A stretch of DNA of 64,000 nt from Roseospira visakhapatnamensis (GTDB taxonomy: Bacteria; Pseudomonadota; Alphaproteobacteria; Rhodospirillales; Rhodospirillaceae), in NCBI RefSeq assembly GCF_014197915.1, contig NZ_JACIGK010000019.1, positions 1 to 64,000 on the forward strand, in the 5' to 3' direction. Below are positions 35,575 through 43,824 of this stretch, piece after piece. The position numbers were made by a program, and so were the translations under genes. The first letter of the stretch is position 1, and the number at the start of each line of letters is the position of its first letter. The notes below the pieces were generated by a model that was given only the letters and a program-made list of their open reading frames with translations, was not told where the DNA came from and did not search any database.

Positions 35575-36335
35575 ACCGCACCTTTCTTGCCGCGGCGCCC
35601 GCGAAGCAGGCGCGCCCTGACCATCGGCGCCACCGGCGCCGTCGGCACCACGGCCCGCGCCGATGATGCCGGACACCATCACAAGGGGCGCGTCTCTCAC
35701 GCGGCTCGCCACGTGGGCCGAGTCGCCGGGACACCGCCAACCGGATAAGGGTCTCAGAATAACATCGCCCGGCGACTTCGCCCAATGCCAACGTCGGGGC
35801 CGGATGTCGGGGCGTGTCCCCCGCATGCCCCGGGACTCCCACGATCCGCAGACTCGGGAATGACCCCAAAAAAAAGGGGCCGCGCTTTAGCACGGCCCAA
35901 GTTTAGGGAGGAAACGTCCAAGATACACAACACGGCTTCGCGGAGCGAAGGGACCCCGTGCTGCAGTGCAAAAGATGGCCGATGACCGGCCTCCTGTAAA
36001 GCACCAAATTCAAAATGCCTCAGAGCGTTGCGAAAATGCCGCATCGCACCATCATACACCGTGTCCGTCATCCCGCGAATCCAGAACGGGTTCCTTGCCC
36101 GACACGCCCACTGTGACAATCAGCACAACCCCTGCTCGGGCCGGCCCAGCTTCACCCGTGCTCTTCGAGTCCCTGGTTTCCTGGACGGTCAAACCAATGT
36201 ATCCAGAGGACCATTCCTTGCGGATCGCCGCATTGCGGATTCGCAACGCGATGTCCGCCGGGACTGGGTCACACAGAGTCACGGTCCCGCGTGCGGATCG
36301 GTCGCTTGGGGACGGGGACAGAATGGGGGCGCGAC
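35575..36335. other. Long intergenic region between gcrA and the hemerythrin gene
   Basis: No protein gene is convincing in 760 bases. The part near gcrA should hold its promoter. A leftward intrinsic terminator (35868-35898) and a structured segment to its right suggest an unannotated leftward RNA. The bases 35959-35970 read TGCTGCAGTGCA, loosely like the TGC/GCA dyads bound by the PHB regulator PhaR, but no phasin gene is nearby. Confidence 0.45.
35868..35898 (-). terminator. Leftward Rho-independent terminator
   Basis: On the minus strand the stem GGGCCG/CGGCCC (35893-35898 with 35877-35882), extended inside by GC/GC, is followed by a run of eight Ts (35868-35875). This is a textbook intrinsic terminator. 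No annotated leftward gene ends here: gcrA begins downstream at 35574. Confidence 0.75.
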
Positions 36336-36848
36336 ATGGCGCTGATCGAATGGAAAGAGCGGATGAGCGTGGGGGTCGAGGCCCTCGACAACGATCACCG
36401 CAAGCTGATCGGGCTGCTGAACCAGCTGCATGACGTCATGCGGAGTGAGCGGTCGGACGAAACGCCCTCGCAAATCGTGCGAGAGCTGGTGAAATACACG
36501 GAATACCACTTCGATTGCGAGGAACGGTTGATGCGGCTGAGCCGCTATCCGGACTATGAAGCACACGTGCGCATTCATCGCGACCTGAAGCGGCGCCTTG
36601 TCAGCTTTGAACAGAAGCTCCTGTCCGTCCCCGAGTCGGAGGCCTTGATCCTGCCGCTGTTCGACTTCCTGTCGGACTGGCTGATGCGCCACATCCTGCG
36701 CGAGGACATGAAGTACCGCCCCTACCTGACGCGCGCCACGCCCACCGCGTCGGCCCCAACCACGGACACCCCGGCGAAGGACACTCCGGCGAAGGACACC
36801 AAGGACACGACGGCGCCGCCGCCAACCGCGCCGTCCACGAGCCCCTGA
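36336..36848 (+). CDS. Bacteriohemerythrin family protein
   Basis: A 170-residue protein whose first 130 residues form an oxygen-binding di-iron four-helix bundle. Ligands can be traced: His in LDNDHRKL (about residue 20), His and Glu in YHFDCEERLM (about 54-58), His pair in AHVRIHRDL (about 71-75), and His plus Asp in MRHILREDMKYRPYL (about 113-118). The C-terminal 35 residues are a Thr/Pro/Lys tail with DTPAKDTPAKDT repeats. It may carry or sense oxygen, useful in a microaerobic organism. The start at 36336 follows a G-rich site. It converges with maiA. Confidence 0.9.
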   Translation: MALIEWKERMSVGVEALDNDHRKLIGLLNQLHDVMRSERSDETPSQIVRELVKYTEYHFDCEERLMRLSRYPDYEAHVRIHRDLKRRLVSFEQKLLSVPESEALILPLFDFLSDWLMRHILREDMKYRPYLTRATPTASAPTTDTPAKDTPAKDTKDTTAPPPTAPSTSP

Positions 36849-36865
36849 GGTCCGGTCGAAACGGC

Positions 36866-37513
36866 CTATTCGGCGTCGGACTGTCGCTCCGGCGCCGCCG
36901 CCTGGACCGCCGGCAGGGCCTGACAGGCGGCATCGATGCGCAGGATCGTGTCCAGGCCGGACAGATCGCAGCCGAAGCGACGGGCGTTGTAGAGCTGCGG
37001 CACCAGGCAGCAATCGGCCACCGTCGGCGTATCGCCGTGGCAGAATCGGCCGGTCTCGGGCGCGTCCGCCAGCAGTCGCTCCACGCTCCGCAATCCGTCT
37101 TCCACCCAATGCCGGTTCCACCGTCCCAGGGCCTCGTCATCCATCGCCAGGGGCCCCGTCAGGTACTGCCGCACGCGCAGGTTCTGGAGCGGGTGGATCT
37201 CGCAGGCGATGGCCTGGGCGAGGGCCCGCACCCGCGCCCGTCCCAGGGCATCGGCCGGCAGCAGGGGGGGATCCGGATACGTCTCCTCCAGGTACTCGAT
37301 GATCGCCAGCGACTGGATCACCAGGCCGCCGCCGTCGAGGTCGAGCACCGGCACCAGCCCTTGCGGATGGCGTGCCAGATGGGCGGCGCCGCGATGCTCG
37401 CCGCCGTTCCGCGCCAGATGCACCGGCACCATCTCGCAGGACAACGCCTTCAGGGTCAGGGCCATGCGCACCCGCATCGCCGCCGAGGACCGCCAGTAGG
37501 TATACAGCTTCAT
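36866..37513 (-). CDS. maiA: Maleylacetoacetate isomerase (zeta-class glutathione transferase)
   Basis: It converts maleylacetoacetate to fumarylacetoacetate with glutathione, in the homogentisate pathway. The 215-residue protein has the zeta-class active-site motif WRSSAAMRVR at 7-16, a thioredoxin-like domain with VPVLDLDGG and QSLAIIEYLEETYP, and a helical C-terminal domain with FCHGDTPTVADCCLVPQLYNARRF. It starts inside the stop of the preceding membrane-protein gene (ATGA overlap) and is the last gene of the hmgA-fahA operon. Confidence 0.94.
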   Translation of the reverse strand: MKLYTYWRSSAAMRVRMALTLKALSCEMVPVHLARNGGEHRGAAHLARHPQGLVPVLDLDGGGLVIQSLAIIEYLEETYPDPPLLPADALGRARVRALAQAIACEIHPLQNLRVRQYLTGPLAMDDEALGRWNRHWVEDGLRSVERLLADAPETGRFCHGDTPTVADCCLVPQLYNARRFGCDLSGLDTILRIDAACQALPAVQAAAPERQSDAE

Positions 37514-38544
37514 GATGTCCGTCGATGTTCAGAGGTCGGGTCCGGGAGGTCGGGCGGCTCGGGCGGGTGCCGGTCCCGCAGCGCGGCGACAACCGTCTCC
37601 AGCACGTCCCGACCGACGACCCGGATCACACTGAGGCCGAGCACCTGGACGCGGACCCAGTCGTCCATGTCCCGCGCGTCCAGCGAGGCGATCAGCCGCG
37701 CCAGCGCCTGCTGCTGCTCCGGATCGACATCCTCGGCGATCGCCAGGCAATACACCACCACGGTCCGGCTGACCGTCTGAAAGTCGAGGCCCTCCAGAAG
37801 CCGCCGGACGATGGCCGCCCGCGCCACGGCCTCGCGGCCGGCGTGGGCGTCTCGGTCGCTCTCGTCGGGTTCGGTCGCGTCGGGCGACAGGCCGGCCTTG
37901 AGATTGGTCACGGCCTTGTCGAGCACATCCCGGCCGACAATGTTCATGAGAACCAAGCCCAGGGTCTGCACCTTGATGGTGTCGTCGACATCGTCGTTCC
38001 GCAGGCTCTGAAGCGCCTTGGCGATCGCGTGCTGCTCCGCCGGGCCGACGTTCTGCATCAGCGCGAAACAGTGCGGCGCCAGACCCAGGCGTGCCTTGTC
38101 GAAGTCGAGCCCGTCCATAACCCGCGCGATGTAGACCGAGCGCCGCACGGCAAGAAGCCGGTCCACCGCCCGATCGGCCGCGCCACTGATCGCCTGCAAC
38201 ACGAAGCTGGGTCCGACGGGCACGTCGACGTCGTTGGCCCGCAGGGTCAGCAGGGAGCTTCGCAGGAACGCCATGGCGGACAGGCCGGCGATCAGAACGT
38301 TCGCGGCCCGGCCCGGAATGTCGGTACCGGCCGACAACTCCGGCGGCAGCCAGCGCGTGAGGACGAACAACGCCATCAGCGACGCCACGGCGTTGACCGA
38401 GACGTACAGCGCCGCCGGAATGTTGCGAAGCGCCGCCAGCGGCGCCGCCCGATAGCGCCCGACCAGTTCGGCCACCCCAACCAGGGCACCGAGGACCGCC
38501 ACCGCGATCCACTCCCATAACGCCGGGTCCGGTGCGGTCTCCAT
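37510..38544 (-). CDS. Membrane protein of unknown function with an internal duplication
   Basis: A 344-residue protein. Three hydrophobic helices lie at about 11-29, 42-64 and 82-100; the remaining 240 residues should be cytoplasmic and helical. This part holds two similar units of about 75 residues (142-216 and 248-323) sharing GLDF, a run of V/D before an EQ-rich helix, and VQ-LGL-with-VGRDVL. No family is recognised. GGGAGGG lies before the ATG. It sits between the homogentisate genes and maiA and overlaps maiA by four bases, so it is coupled to tyrosine breakdown at least in expression. Confidence 0.75.
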   Translation of the reverse strand: METAPDPALWEWIAVAVLGALVGVAELVGRYRAAPLAALRNIPAALYVSVNAVASLMALFVLTRWLPPELSAGTDIPGRAANVLIAGLSAMAFLRSSLLTLRANDVDVPVGPSFVLQAISGAADRAVDRLLAVRRSVYIARVMDGLDFDKARLGLAPHCFALMQNVGPAEQHAIAKALQSLRNDDVDDTIKVQTLGLVLMNIVGRDVLDKAVTNLKAGLSPDATEPDESDRDAHAGREAVARAAIVRRLLEGLDFQTVSRTVVVYCLAIAEDVDPEQQQALARLIASLDARDMDDWVRVQVLGLSVIRVVGRDVLETVVAALRDRHPPEPPDLPDPTSEHRRTS

Positions 38545-38567
38545 GCGATCCCTCCCGCGCTCCCGCG

Positions 38568-38996
38568 TTACCGTCCGTCGTCGGCCAGCGCCAGCAGGCG
38601 TTGTCCGGCCTCGGTCAGGTCGAACAGGCGGGTCCCGTCCGGCCCCTCGCCGTCGCGCACCGTACCCAGGAACACCTGCCCCTTCAGGGTCTCCAGCAGG
38701 TCCGACGGCCCCAGTCCCGTGGCGGTCGCCAGCGCCGGCGCGTCTCGGTGCCCCGCCTGGAGGGCCCGCAGAACCAGGGTGGCGGGATCGGCGCCATGCG
38801 CCGCCGGCCGCCCGGCCCCCGCGCCGCGTGGCCCGTCCCCCGCAAGCCCCGCCCCCTTTAGGAACGCATCGACGGCCGGCGCGCGTGTCCCGGCGACCTT
38901 CGACAGCGTCCGAGGGTCGAGCCCGCCGGGGGACTCCCGCGCCATCAGGTCGCGCGTGGTCTCCAGGAAGGTTCCGAAGTAGTCGAAGTTCCGCAT
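38568..38996 (-). CDS. Hypothetical protein, possible winged-helix C-terminus
   Basis: A 142-residue protein in the homogentisate operon. It begins MRNFDYFGTFLETTRDLMA; the frame is open to 39047 but the added residues are proline-rich. A Gly/Ala-rich linker (about 55-70) separates two small helical parts. The C-terminal part (LVLRALQAGHRDAPALATATGLGPSDLLETL, then a short beta hairpin and LFDLTEAGQRLL) resembles a winged helix of the MarR/PadR sort. No family is recognised with certainty. Its stop is 24 bases before the membrane-protein gene. Confidence 0.62.
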   Translation of the reverse strand: MRNFDYFGTFLETTRDLMARESPGGLDPRTLSKVAGTRAPAVDAFLKGAGLAGDGPRGAGAGRPAAHGADPATLVLRALQAGHRDAPALATATGLGPSDLLETLKGQVFLGTVRDGEGPDGTRLFDLTEAGQRLLALADDGR

Positions 38997-39099
38997 GGGC
39001 GTCGTCCCGGGCAAGGTGGACGGCGGACGGTCCGGTCCATCCCGCACGCCCTCACGATACGGCGCGAGTCCGGGACCCGCAATGCTTCAGCCGCCCCGC

Positions 39100-40119
39100 T
39101 CAGGCGCGATCGTAGCGCGCCACCCGCTGGTCGATGGCCCCGAAGATCGACGCCCCCGCGCCGTCCTCCATGGTGATCCGCACCCGGTCGCCGAAGCGCA
39201 GGAACGACGTCGCCGGCTGACCGTCGCGGATGGTCTCGATCATGCGCACCTCGGCGAGGCAGGAGTAGCCGACGCCGCCGTCGGCCAGGGCCGAGCCGTG
39301 ACCGGTGCCCTGCCGGTTGGATACCGTCCCCGAGCCGATGATGGTCCCCGCCCCCAGTGGCCGGGTCCGGGCCGCGTGGGCGATCAGGCGCGGAAACCCG
39401 AAGGTCATGTCCCGGCCGGCATCCGGCATCCCGAAGGGCACGCCGTTGATGAACGACAGCAGCCGGCCATGCAGACGGGCGCCGTCCCAGGCATCCCCCA
39501 GGTCGTCCGGCGTCACCGCCACCGGCGAAAAGGCGCTGGACGGCTTGGACTGGAAGAAGCCGAAGCCCTTGGCCAGTTCCCCAGGGATCAGGCCGCGCAG
39601 CGACACGTCGTTGACCAGCATCACCAGCGCGACATGCCCGGCCGCGTCGGCCTCGGACACGCCCATGGGCACGTCATCGGTGACCACGGCGATCTCGCCC
39701 TCGAAATCGATGCCCCAGGGGGCGTCATCGGCCAGCACGATGTCGTCGCACGGCCCCAGGAAGGCGTCGGAGCCCCCCTGGTACATCAGCGGATCGGTCC
39801 AGATGCTGTCCGGAACGTCCGCGCCGCGCGCCCGGCGCACCAGTTCGACGTGGTTCACGTAGGCCGAGCCGTCGGCCCACTGGTAGGCCCGCGGCAACGG
39901 CGCGGCGCAGGCGGCGGGATCGAACGGCCGGGCGTCGGCCACCGCGCCGGCCTCCAGCGCCACGGCCACCTCGGCCAGACGCGGCGCACAGGCCGACCAG
40001 TCGTCCAGCGCCGCCTGCAGGGTCGGCGCGATCGCCGGCACCGGCACGCACCGGCTCAGGTCGCGGGACACGATCACCAGGCGGCCATCGCGCCCATGCT
40101 TGAGGGAGGCGAGTTTCAT
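39100..40119 (-). CDS. fahA: Fumarylacetoacetate hydrolase
   Basis: It cleaves fumarylacetoacetate to fumarate and acetoacetate, the end of tyrosine breakdown. The 339-residue protein has the FAH metal-binding acidic residues in GIDFEGEIAVV (about residue 140) and MLVNDVSLR (about 170), and the substrate loop GAGTIIGSGTVSN near 255. The start at 40119 is preceded by a GGAGCGGGA stretch; the frame upstream to 40236 is a shadow of hmgA. It follows hmgA by 37 bases. Confidence 0.94.
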   Translation of the reverse strand: MKLASLKHGRDGRLVIVSRDLSRCVPVPAIAPTLQAALDDWSACAPRLAEVAVALEAGAVADARPFDPAACAAPLPRAYQWADGSAYVNHVELVRRARGADVPDSIWTDPLMYQGGSDAFLGPCDDIVLADDAPWGIDFEGEIAVVTDDVPMGVSEADAAGHVALVMLVNDVSLRGLIPGELAKGFGFFQSKPSSAFSPVAVTPDDLGDAWDGARLHGRLLSFINGVPFGMPDAGRDMTFGFPRLIAHAARTRPLGAGTIIGSGTVSNRQGTGHGSALADGGVGYSCLAEVRMIETIRDGQPATSFLRFGDRVRITMEDGAGASIFGAIDQRVARYDRA

Positions 40120-40156
40120 GGCGGTCCCGCTCCGTTGAAGAGTAGAGAGGCAGGAA

Positions 40157-41287
40157 TCACCTGGTATTGGTCTTCCAGGAGTCGGCATAGCCCGTCCACT
40201 CCACGCCGGCGGGCAGGTCGCCGACCTCCAGGACATCGCGGGTGTCGATCATCACGGCGACCTCGTCGGTTTCCTTGCGCGCATGCCGCATGGCGGTCTG
40301 ATAGGCGCCGGGATGGGGACCGTGGGGGAAACCGGCCGGGTGGAAGGTGCTCATGCCCGGATGGATGTTGTCGCGCGAGAAGAACTGACCCCGGTGATAG
40401 AAGATCACCTCGTCATAGTCGTCGTTGGAATGGTAGTAGGGCAGCTTCAACGCGCCGGGATCGCTTTCGATCGGGCGCGGGCAGAAGGTGCAGATCACCA
40501 CGCGATCCGCCAGCCACGTGGTATGGGCCGAGGGCGGCACGTGATAGCGATGGCTCATCAGGGGGCGGATGTCGCGCCAGTTCAGGCGCACCGGCGCCAG
40601 GTCGCCGTGCCAGCCCACCGCGTCCAGGGGATTGAACGGATGCACGAGGGTGGTCAGTTCGTTCCGGCGCTTGACCACGGTGTGCCATTCGGCCTCGTCC
40701 TGCTGATCCAGGAACGCCGCGTCGATCGCCGGCACGTCCAGCACGGCGGGATCGAAGATCGCCTGGCGTCCCACCGGCCCCTTGAGCGGCAGGCCGAAGG
40801 CATCGTTGGTCGCCTCGACCAGCAGCACCATGGCCGACCCGTCCCAGGACACGCGCCAGGCGGTGCCACGCGGCAGCACCACGTAGTCGCCCTCCCGCAC
40901 GGCCAGGTGCCCGTAGTCGCAGAACAGGTGACCGCCGCCCTCATGGATGAACAGCACCTGGTCGCCGTCGGTGTTGCGCACCAGGTGGTCCATGGCCCCG
41001 TCGGTCCGCCACAGGCGGATTTGGGTGTGGGCGTTGTGCAGGATCACCGGCGCGGCGAAGGGACTGGGACCGGCGGGCTCCAAGCGGGTCAGGTCGAAGG
41101 CGCGCGGGCGCAGGGGGCCGTCGAAACGGTTCCAGCCGGTGGGCGGATGGCGATGGTGGAACTGGGTGGCCGGGCCGAAGAACCCCTCGCGCCCGGCCTC
41201 GCGTTCGTAGGTGCCCTCGGGCAAGTCGCAATGGGCCTGGCGGCTGGCCCGGCCCTCGACGCGCGAAACGGGAATCCAGGATTTCAT
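40157..41287 (-). CDS. hmgA: Homogentisate 1,2-dioxygenase
   Basis: An iron(II) cupin enzyme that opens the aromatic ring of homogentisate to give maleylacetoacetate. The 376-residue form is shorter than the eukaryotic one, as in many alphaproteobacteria. The metal and substrate residues lie in the C-terminal third: YYHSNDDYDEVIFYHRGQFF and STFHPAGFPHGPHPGA. VLFIHEGGGHLFCDYG near residue 112 belongs to the N-terminal cupin. It is the first gene of the leftward operon and faces the MarR gene, with a palindrome between them. Confidence 0.94.
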   Translation of the reverse strand: MKSWIPVSRVEGRASRQAHCDLPEGTYEREAGREGFFGPATQFHHRHPPTGWNRFDGPLRPRAFDLTRLEPAGPSPFAAPVILHNAHTQIRLWRTDGAMDHLVRNTDGDQVLFIHEGGGHLFCDYGHLAVREGDYVVLPRGTAWRVSWDGSAMVLLVEATNDAFGLPLKGPVGRQAIFDPAVLDVPAIDAAFLDQQDEAEWHTVVKRRNELTTLVHPFNPLDAVGWHGDLAPVRLNWRDIRPLMSHRYHVPPSAHTTWLADRVVICTFCPRPIESDPGALKLPYYHSNDDYDEVIFYHRGQFFSRDNIHPGMSTFHPAGFPHGPHPGAYQTAMRHARKETDEVAVMIDTRDVLEVGDLPAGVEWTGYADSWKTNTR

Positions 41288-41382
41288 GGGGACGCGTCCT
41301 CTCCGAATACCGTGGGCTGGTCGTCCAGCCGCGTGGCCAAGCCGGCCGACGGTGCGCGATCATCGTCTCGGACGCAAGAATA

Positions 41383-41396
41383 GTTTCACATGAAAC
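41383..41396. promoter_or_regulatory. Perfect palindrome between hmgA and the MarR gene
   Basis: GTTTCA-CA-TGAAAC lies 96 bases before the hmgA start and 71 before the MarR start, in an otherwise AT-richer patch. Its position in a divergent promoter region suits an operator for the MarR protein controlling both directions, with homogentisate as a possible ligand. That assignment is inference. Confidence 0.6.
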
Positions 41397-41466
41397 CATT
41401 TCCAAGACAAAATCGTTGGTGTTCCTCCCCCGCCCCATGACCGGCCCTCAACTGCCAGGACCCCCG

Positions 41467-42105
41467 ATGACGACTCAGGATCCCATACCGCCCGATGCCC
41501 CGCACCCGCGCTGCGACGCCTGCGCGACCGGCCAGCCGGCCCCGACCGCCCCCGACCCGCCATCGGGCGCGGCTGGGACCACGGACGGAGAGGACGCGGG
41601 CGCGGCCCGGGTGCTGCGCCTGGAAACCTTCCTGCCCTATCGCCTGTCGGTGCTGGCCAACACCATCAGCCACGCGGTGGCCCTGGCCTACCGGGACCGC
41701 TTCGGACTCGGCGTGGCCGAATGGCGGGTGATGGCCACGCTCGGCGAGCGTTCGGCCGCCCCTCCCTCCCCGGCCGAGACCCCGCCGTGCGCGAACACCG
41801 TGGCGGCGCGCACGGCCATGGACAAGGTGCAGGTCAGCCGGGCCATCGCCCGCATGATCACCGCCGGACTGGTGTCGCGCGCGCCCGACCCGCACGACCG
41901 GCGCCGCGCCATCCTGTCCCTGACGCCGGAGGGACGGGCGATCTATGAGCGGATCGTGCCCGCCGCCCTGGACTACGAGCAGCGCCTCATGGCGTTGCTG
42001 ACGGACTCGGAGCGGGCCTGCCTGTCGCGTCTAATCGACAAGCTGATGACCAACGCCCGCTCGGTGGAGGGCGCGACACCGGCGGACCTCACCCCCCCTC
42101 GGTGA
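41467..42105 (+). CDS. MarR family transcriptional regulator (probable HmgR)
   Basis: A 212-residue regulator. About 45 polar residues precede the MarR domain, which starts LETFLPYRLSVLANTISHAVALAYRDRFGLGVAEWRVMATLG. The winged helix has TAMDKVQVSRAIARMITAGLV and the wing DPHDRRRAILSLTPEG. An insert rich in Pro and Ala (SAAPPSPAETPPCANT) sits between the second and third helices. Divergence from hmgA suggests a repressor of the homogentisate operon. The start at 41467 follows an AGGA; 41437 is an alternative. The end overlaps the next convergent gene by 17 bases. Confidence 0.9.
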   Translation: MTTQDPIPPDAPHPRCDACATGQPAPTAPDPPSGAAGTTDGEDAGAARVLRLETFLPYRLSVLANTISHAVALAYRDRFGLGVAEWRVMATLGERSAAPPSPAETPPCANTVAARTAMDKVQVSRAIARMITAGLVSRAPDPHDRRRAILSLTPEGRAIYERIVPAALDYEQRLMALLTDSERACLSRLIDKLMTNARSVEGATPADLTPPR

Positions 42106-43642
42106 CCGACAGCGTCCGCTTGCGCAGCATCACCCGCATGGCATCCACCGCCCGGGGCGTGCGCAGGATATCCTCCACGGACGCGCCCTCGGCCTCCAGG
42201 CGCTCGCCCAGGCGGGTAAAGGCGAACTCCAGGCTTTGCAGGACGAAGCGCGCCCGGGTCCAGCCGATGGCCGCGTGTCCGTCGGTGAAGGCGGTGAACG
42301 CGTGCTCGTTGAAGGCGCGCACGTTGGCCGGATCCGCCCAGGCCCCATGAGACAGGTCGTAGGGCACCAGCAGTTCCAGCGCCCCGTCCTCGGCCAGCAA
42401 CGCCAGACAGGTGGTCATCAAGCCCGTCAGGTCGCGTGCCCGCGCCGGCACCCAGGGCGCCAGGATACGCCGGAAGCCGCCCGCCAGCAGCGCCACCGCG
42501 CCGAAGCGCTCGGTCTCGAACACCTGCCCGACGATGCCCGGATCGCAGGGGTCGGCCAGCATGTCGGGCGACGCCGCCCCGACCGGGGTCGAGACTCCGG
42601 GCCAGTCAAGGTTGATGGCCTCCTCGACCGGGTCGCGCCCGCCGTTCAGGTTCAGCACCGCCGGCGTCCCGCCCGGCACCGACACCGCCGGCTTGGCGCC
42701 CCCCGTCGGCCGTGCCCAACCGCTCGGCCCGGGACCGACAAAGCGGCGCTCGCCACCGGTTCCCGCCTCGCGCAGGGACTCCGGCAGGCGCGCCAGGGCC
42801 CGCTTGAGGATGGTCGCCGCGTCCCGCCGCCGCACGGCGTCGAAGCCCCGCAGTTCCAGGGCATTGCGGCCGTCGATATCGGTGTTGAGGCGCTGGCAGG
42901 CGCGCGCCAGTTCGGCGAAGGCGGCGATGCGCACCCCGCCGCGCAGGATTTCATCGGCCTCCAGGTCCAGCGTCGGCTCGGCGATCACCGCCTTGCGGTT
43001 GGCCAGAAGGTAGAGCAGGCGGGTCGGCTCCGGCGCCTGGTCCTTGAGGGGCGGCAGTTCCAGCACCGCGCGCGCCCGCGCCACCAGGGCGTCGCGCTTG
43101 TGGCCGTGGACCTCGGCGACGTGGCGCACCTCCAGGCCCTTGGCCTCCAGGTCGGCCAGCAGACGCCAGCGCGCCCGGTCCATGCCGCCGATGAACAGCA
43201 GGCCGATGTCCTGGGCCCGGGCCGGCGGCACGCGTCCCAGGGCCGGCACCCAGCCCGGCGGCACGTGCGACAGGCCCTCGGCGCGGCTGGTGGCCTGAGC
43301 CAGGGAATCCAGAGACGCGCGGCTGACGTCCCACACCGGATTGCGGACCAGCAGGCGCGCATAGTCCGGGTGGGTCGCGGCGATACCACCGACGGGGATG
43401 GGCACGGCGTTGTAAACCACCACCTCCGGCGGCAGCGCCGCCAGGTCCGGTCCCGGCAGAAGGTGTCCGCCGATCAACACGGTCAGCGCCCGCGGGTCCG
43501 TGCCCCCCGTGACCCGGTCGACGGCGTGGCCCAGTTCGCGCAGCCCCTCGACCACGATCAGGGTCAGGTCGTCCAGCGCCGCCACGCCCGACACACCCGG
43601 CGGACGGGCCTGGAGGACACGGATGGTGCGACGCTGGGACAT
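42089..43642 (-). CDS. Glycosyltransferase-like and methyltransferase-like fusion protein, function unknown
   Basis: A 517-residue protein. The first 300 residues look like a GT-B-type fold: VVVYNAVPIPVGG, IGLLFIGGMDRARWRLLADLEAKGLEV, then a segment like the donor side with LLYLLANRKAVIAEPTLDLEADEIL. After a glycine-rich linker, residues from about 330 resemble a reduced SAM-dependent methyltransferase of the type that acts on saccharides: AVLNLNGGRDPVEEAINLDWPG, and the later helix with CLALLAEDGALELLVPYD. The usual SAM glycine motif is degenerate (LNGG). I cannot assign a reaction. It is monocistronic and converges with the MarR gene. Confidence 0.65.
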   Translation of the reverse strand: MSQRRTIRVLQARPPGVSGVAALDDLTLIVVEGLRELGHAVDRVTGGTDPRALTVLIGGHLLPGPDLAALPPEVVVYNAVPIPVGGIAATHPDYARLLVRNPVWDVSRASLDSLAQATSRAEGLSHVPPGWVPALGRVPPARAQDIGLLFIGGMDRARWRLLADLEAKGLEVRHVAEVHGHKRDALVARARAVLELPPLKDQAPEPTRLLYLLANRKAVIAEPTLDLEADEILRGGVRIAAFAELARACQRLNTDIDGRNALELRGFDAVRRRDAATILKRALARLPESLREAGTGGERRFVGPGPSGWARPTGGAKPAVSVPGGTPAVLNLNGGRDPVEEAINLDWPGVSTPVGAASPDMLADPCDPGIVGQVFETERFGAVALLAGGFRRILAPWVPARARDLTGLMTTCLALLAEDGALELLVPYDLSHGAWADPANVRAFNEHAFTAFTDGHAAIGWTRARFVLQSLEFAFTRLGERLEAEGASVEDILRTPRAVDAMRVMLRKRTLSVTEGG

Positions 43643-43824
43643 CGGCGGGGCGCCTCTCGGGCGAAAGGGATGGGGAAAGCGGAGGCCAACCGTAGCGAAC
43701 GCCCGGTGGGGTCACAAGGTCACATGGGAGGGCGGGGAACGCGGAGAGTCGCGCCCTTCCCTTTCGCCGCCGGTGGAGTCATGGTCCGGGCACCCTGCCC
43801 ACCCCCGCGATCCCCGAGGCTCCC

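Noticed and set aside
35956-35972. PhaR-type operator (TGC/GCA dyad)
   Set aside because: Only a loose match, and no phasin or PHB gene lies next to it; kept only as a remark.
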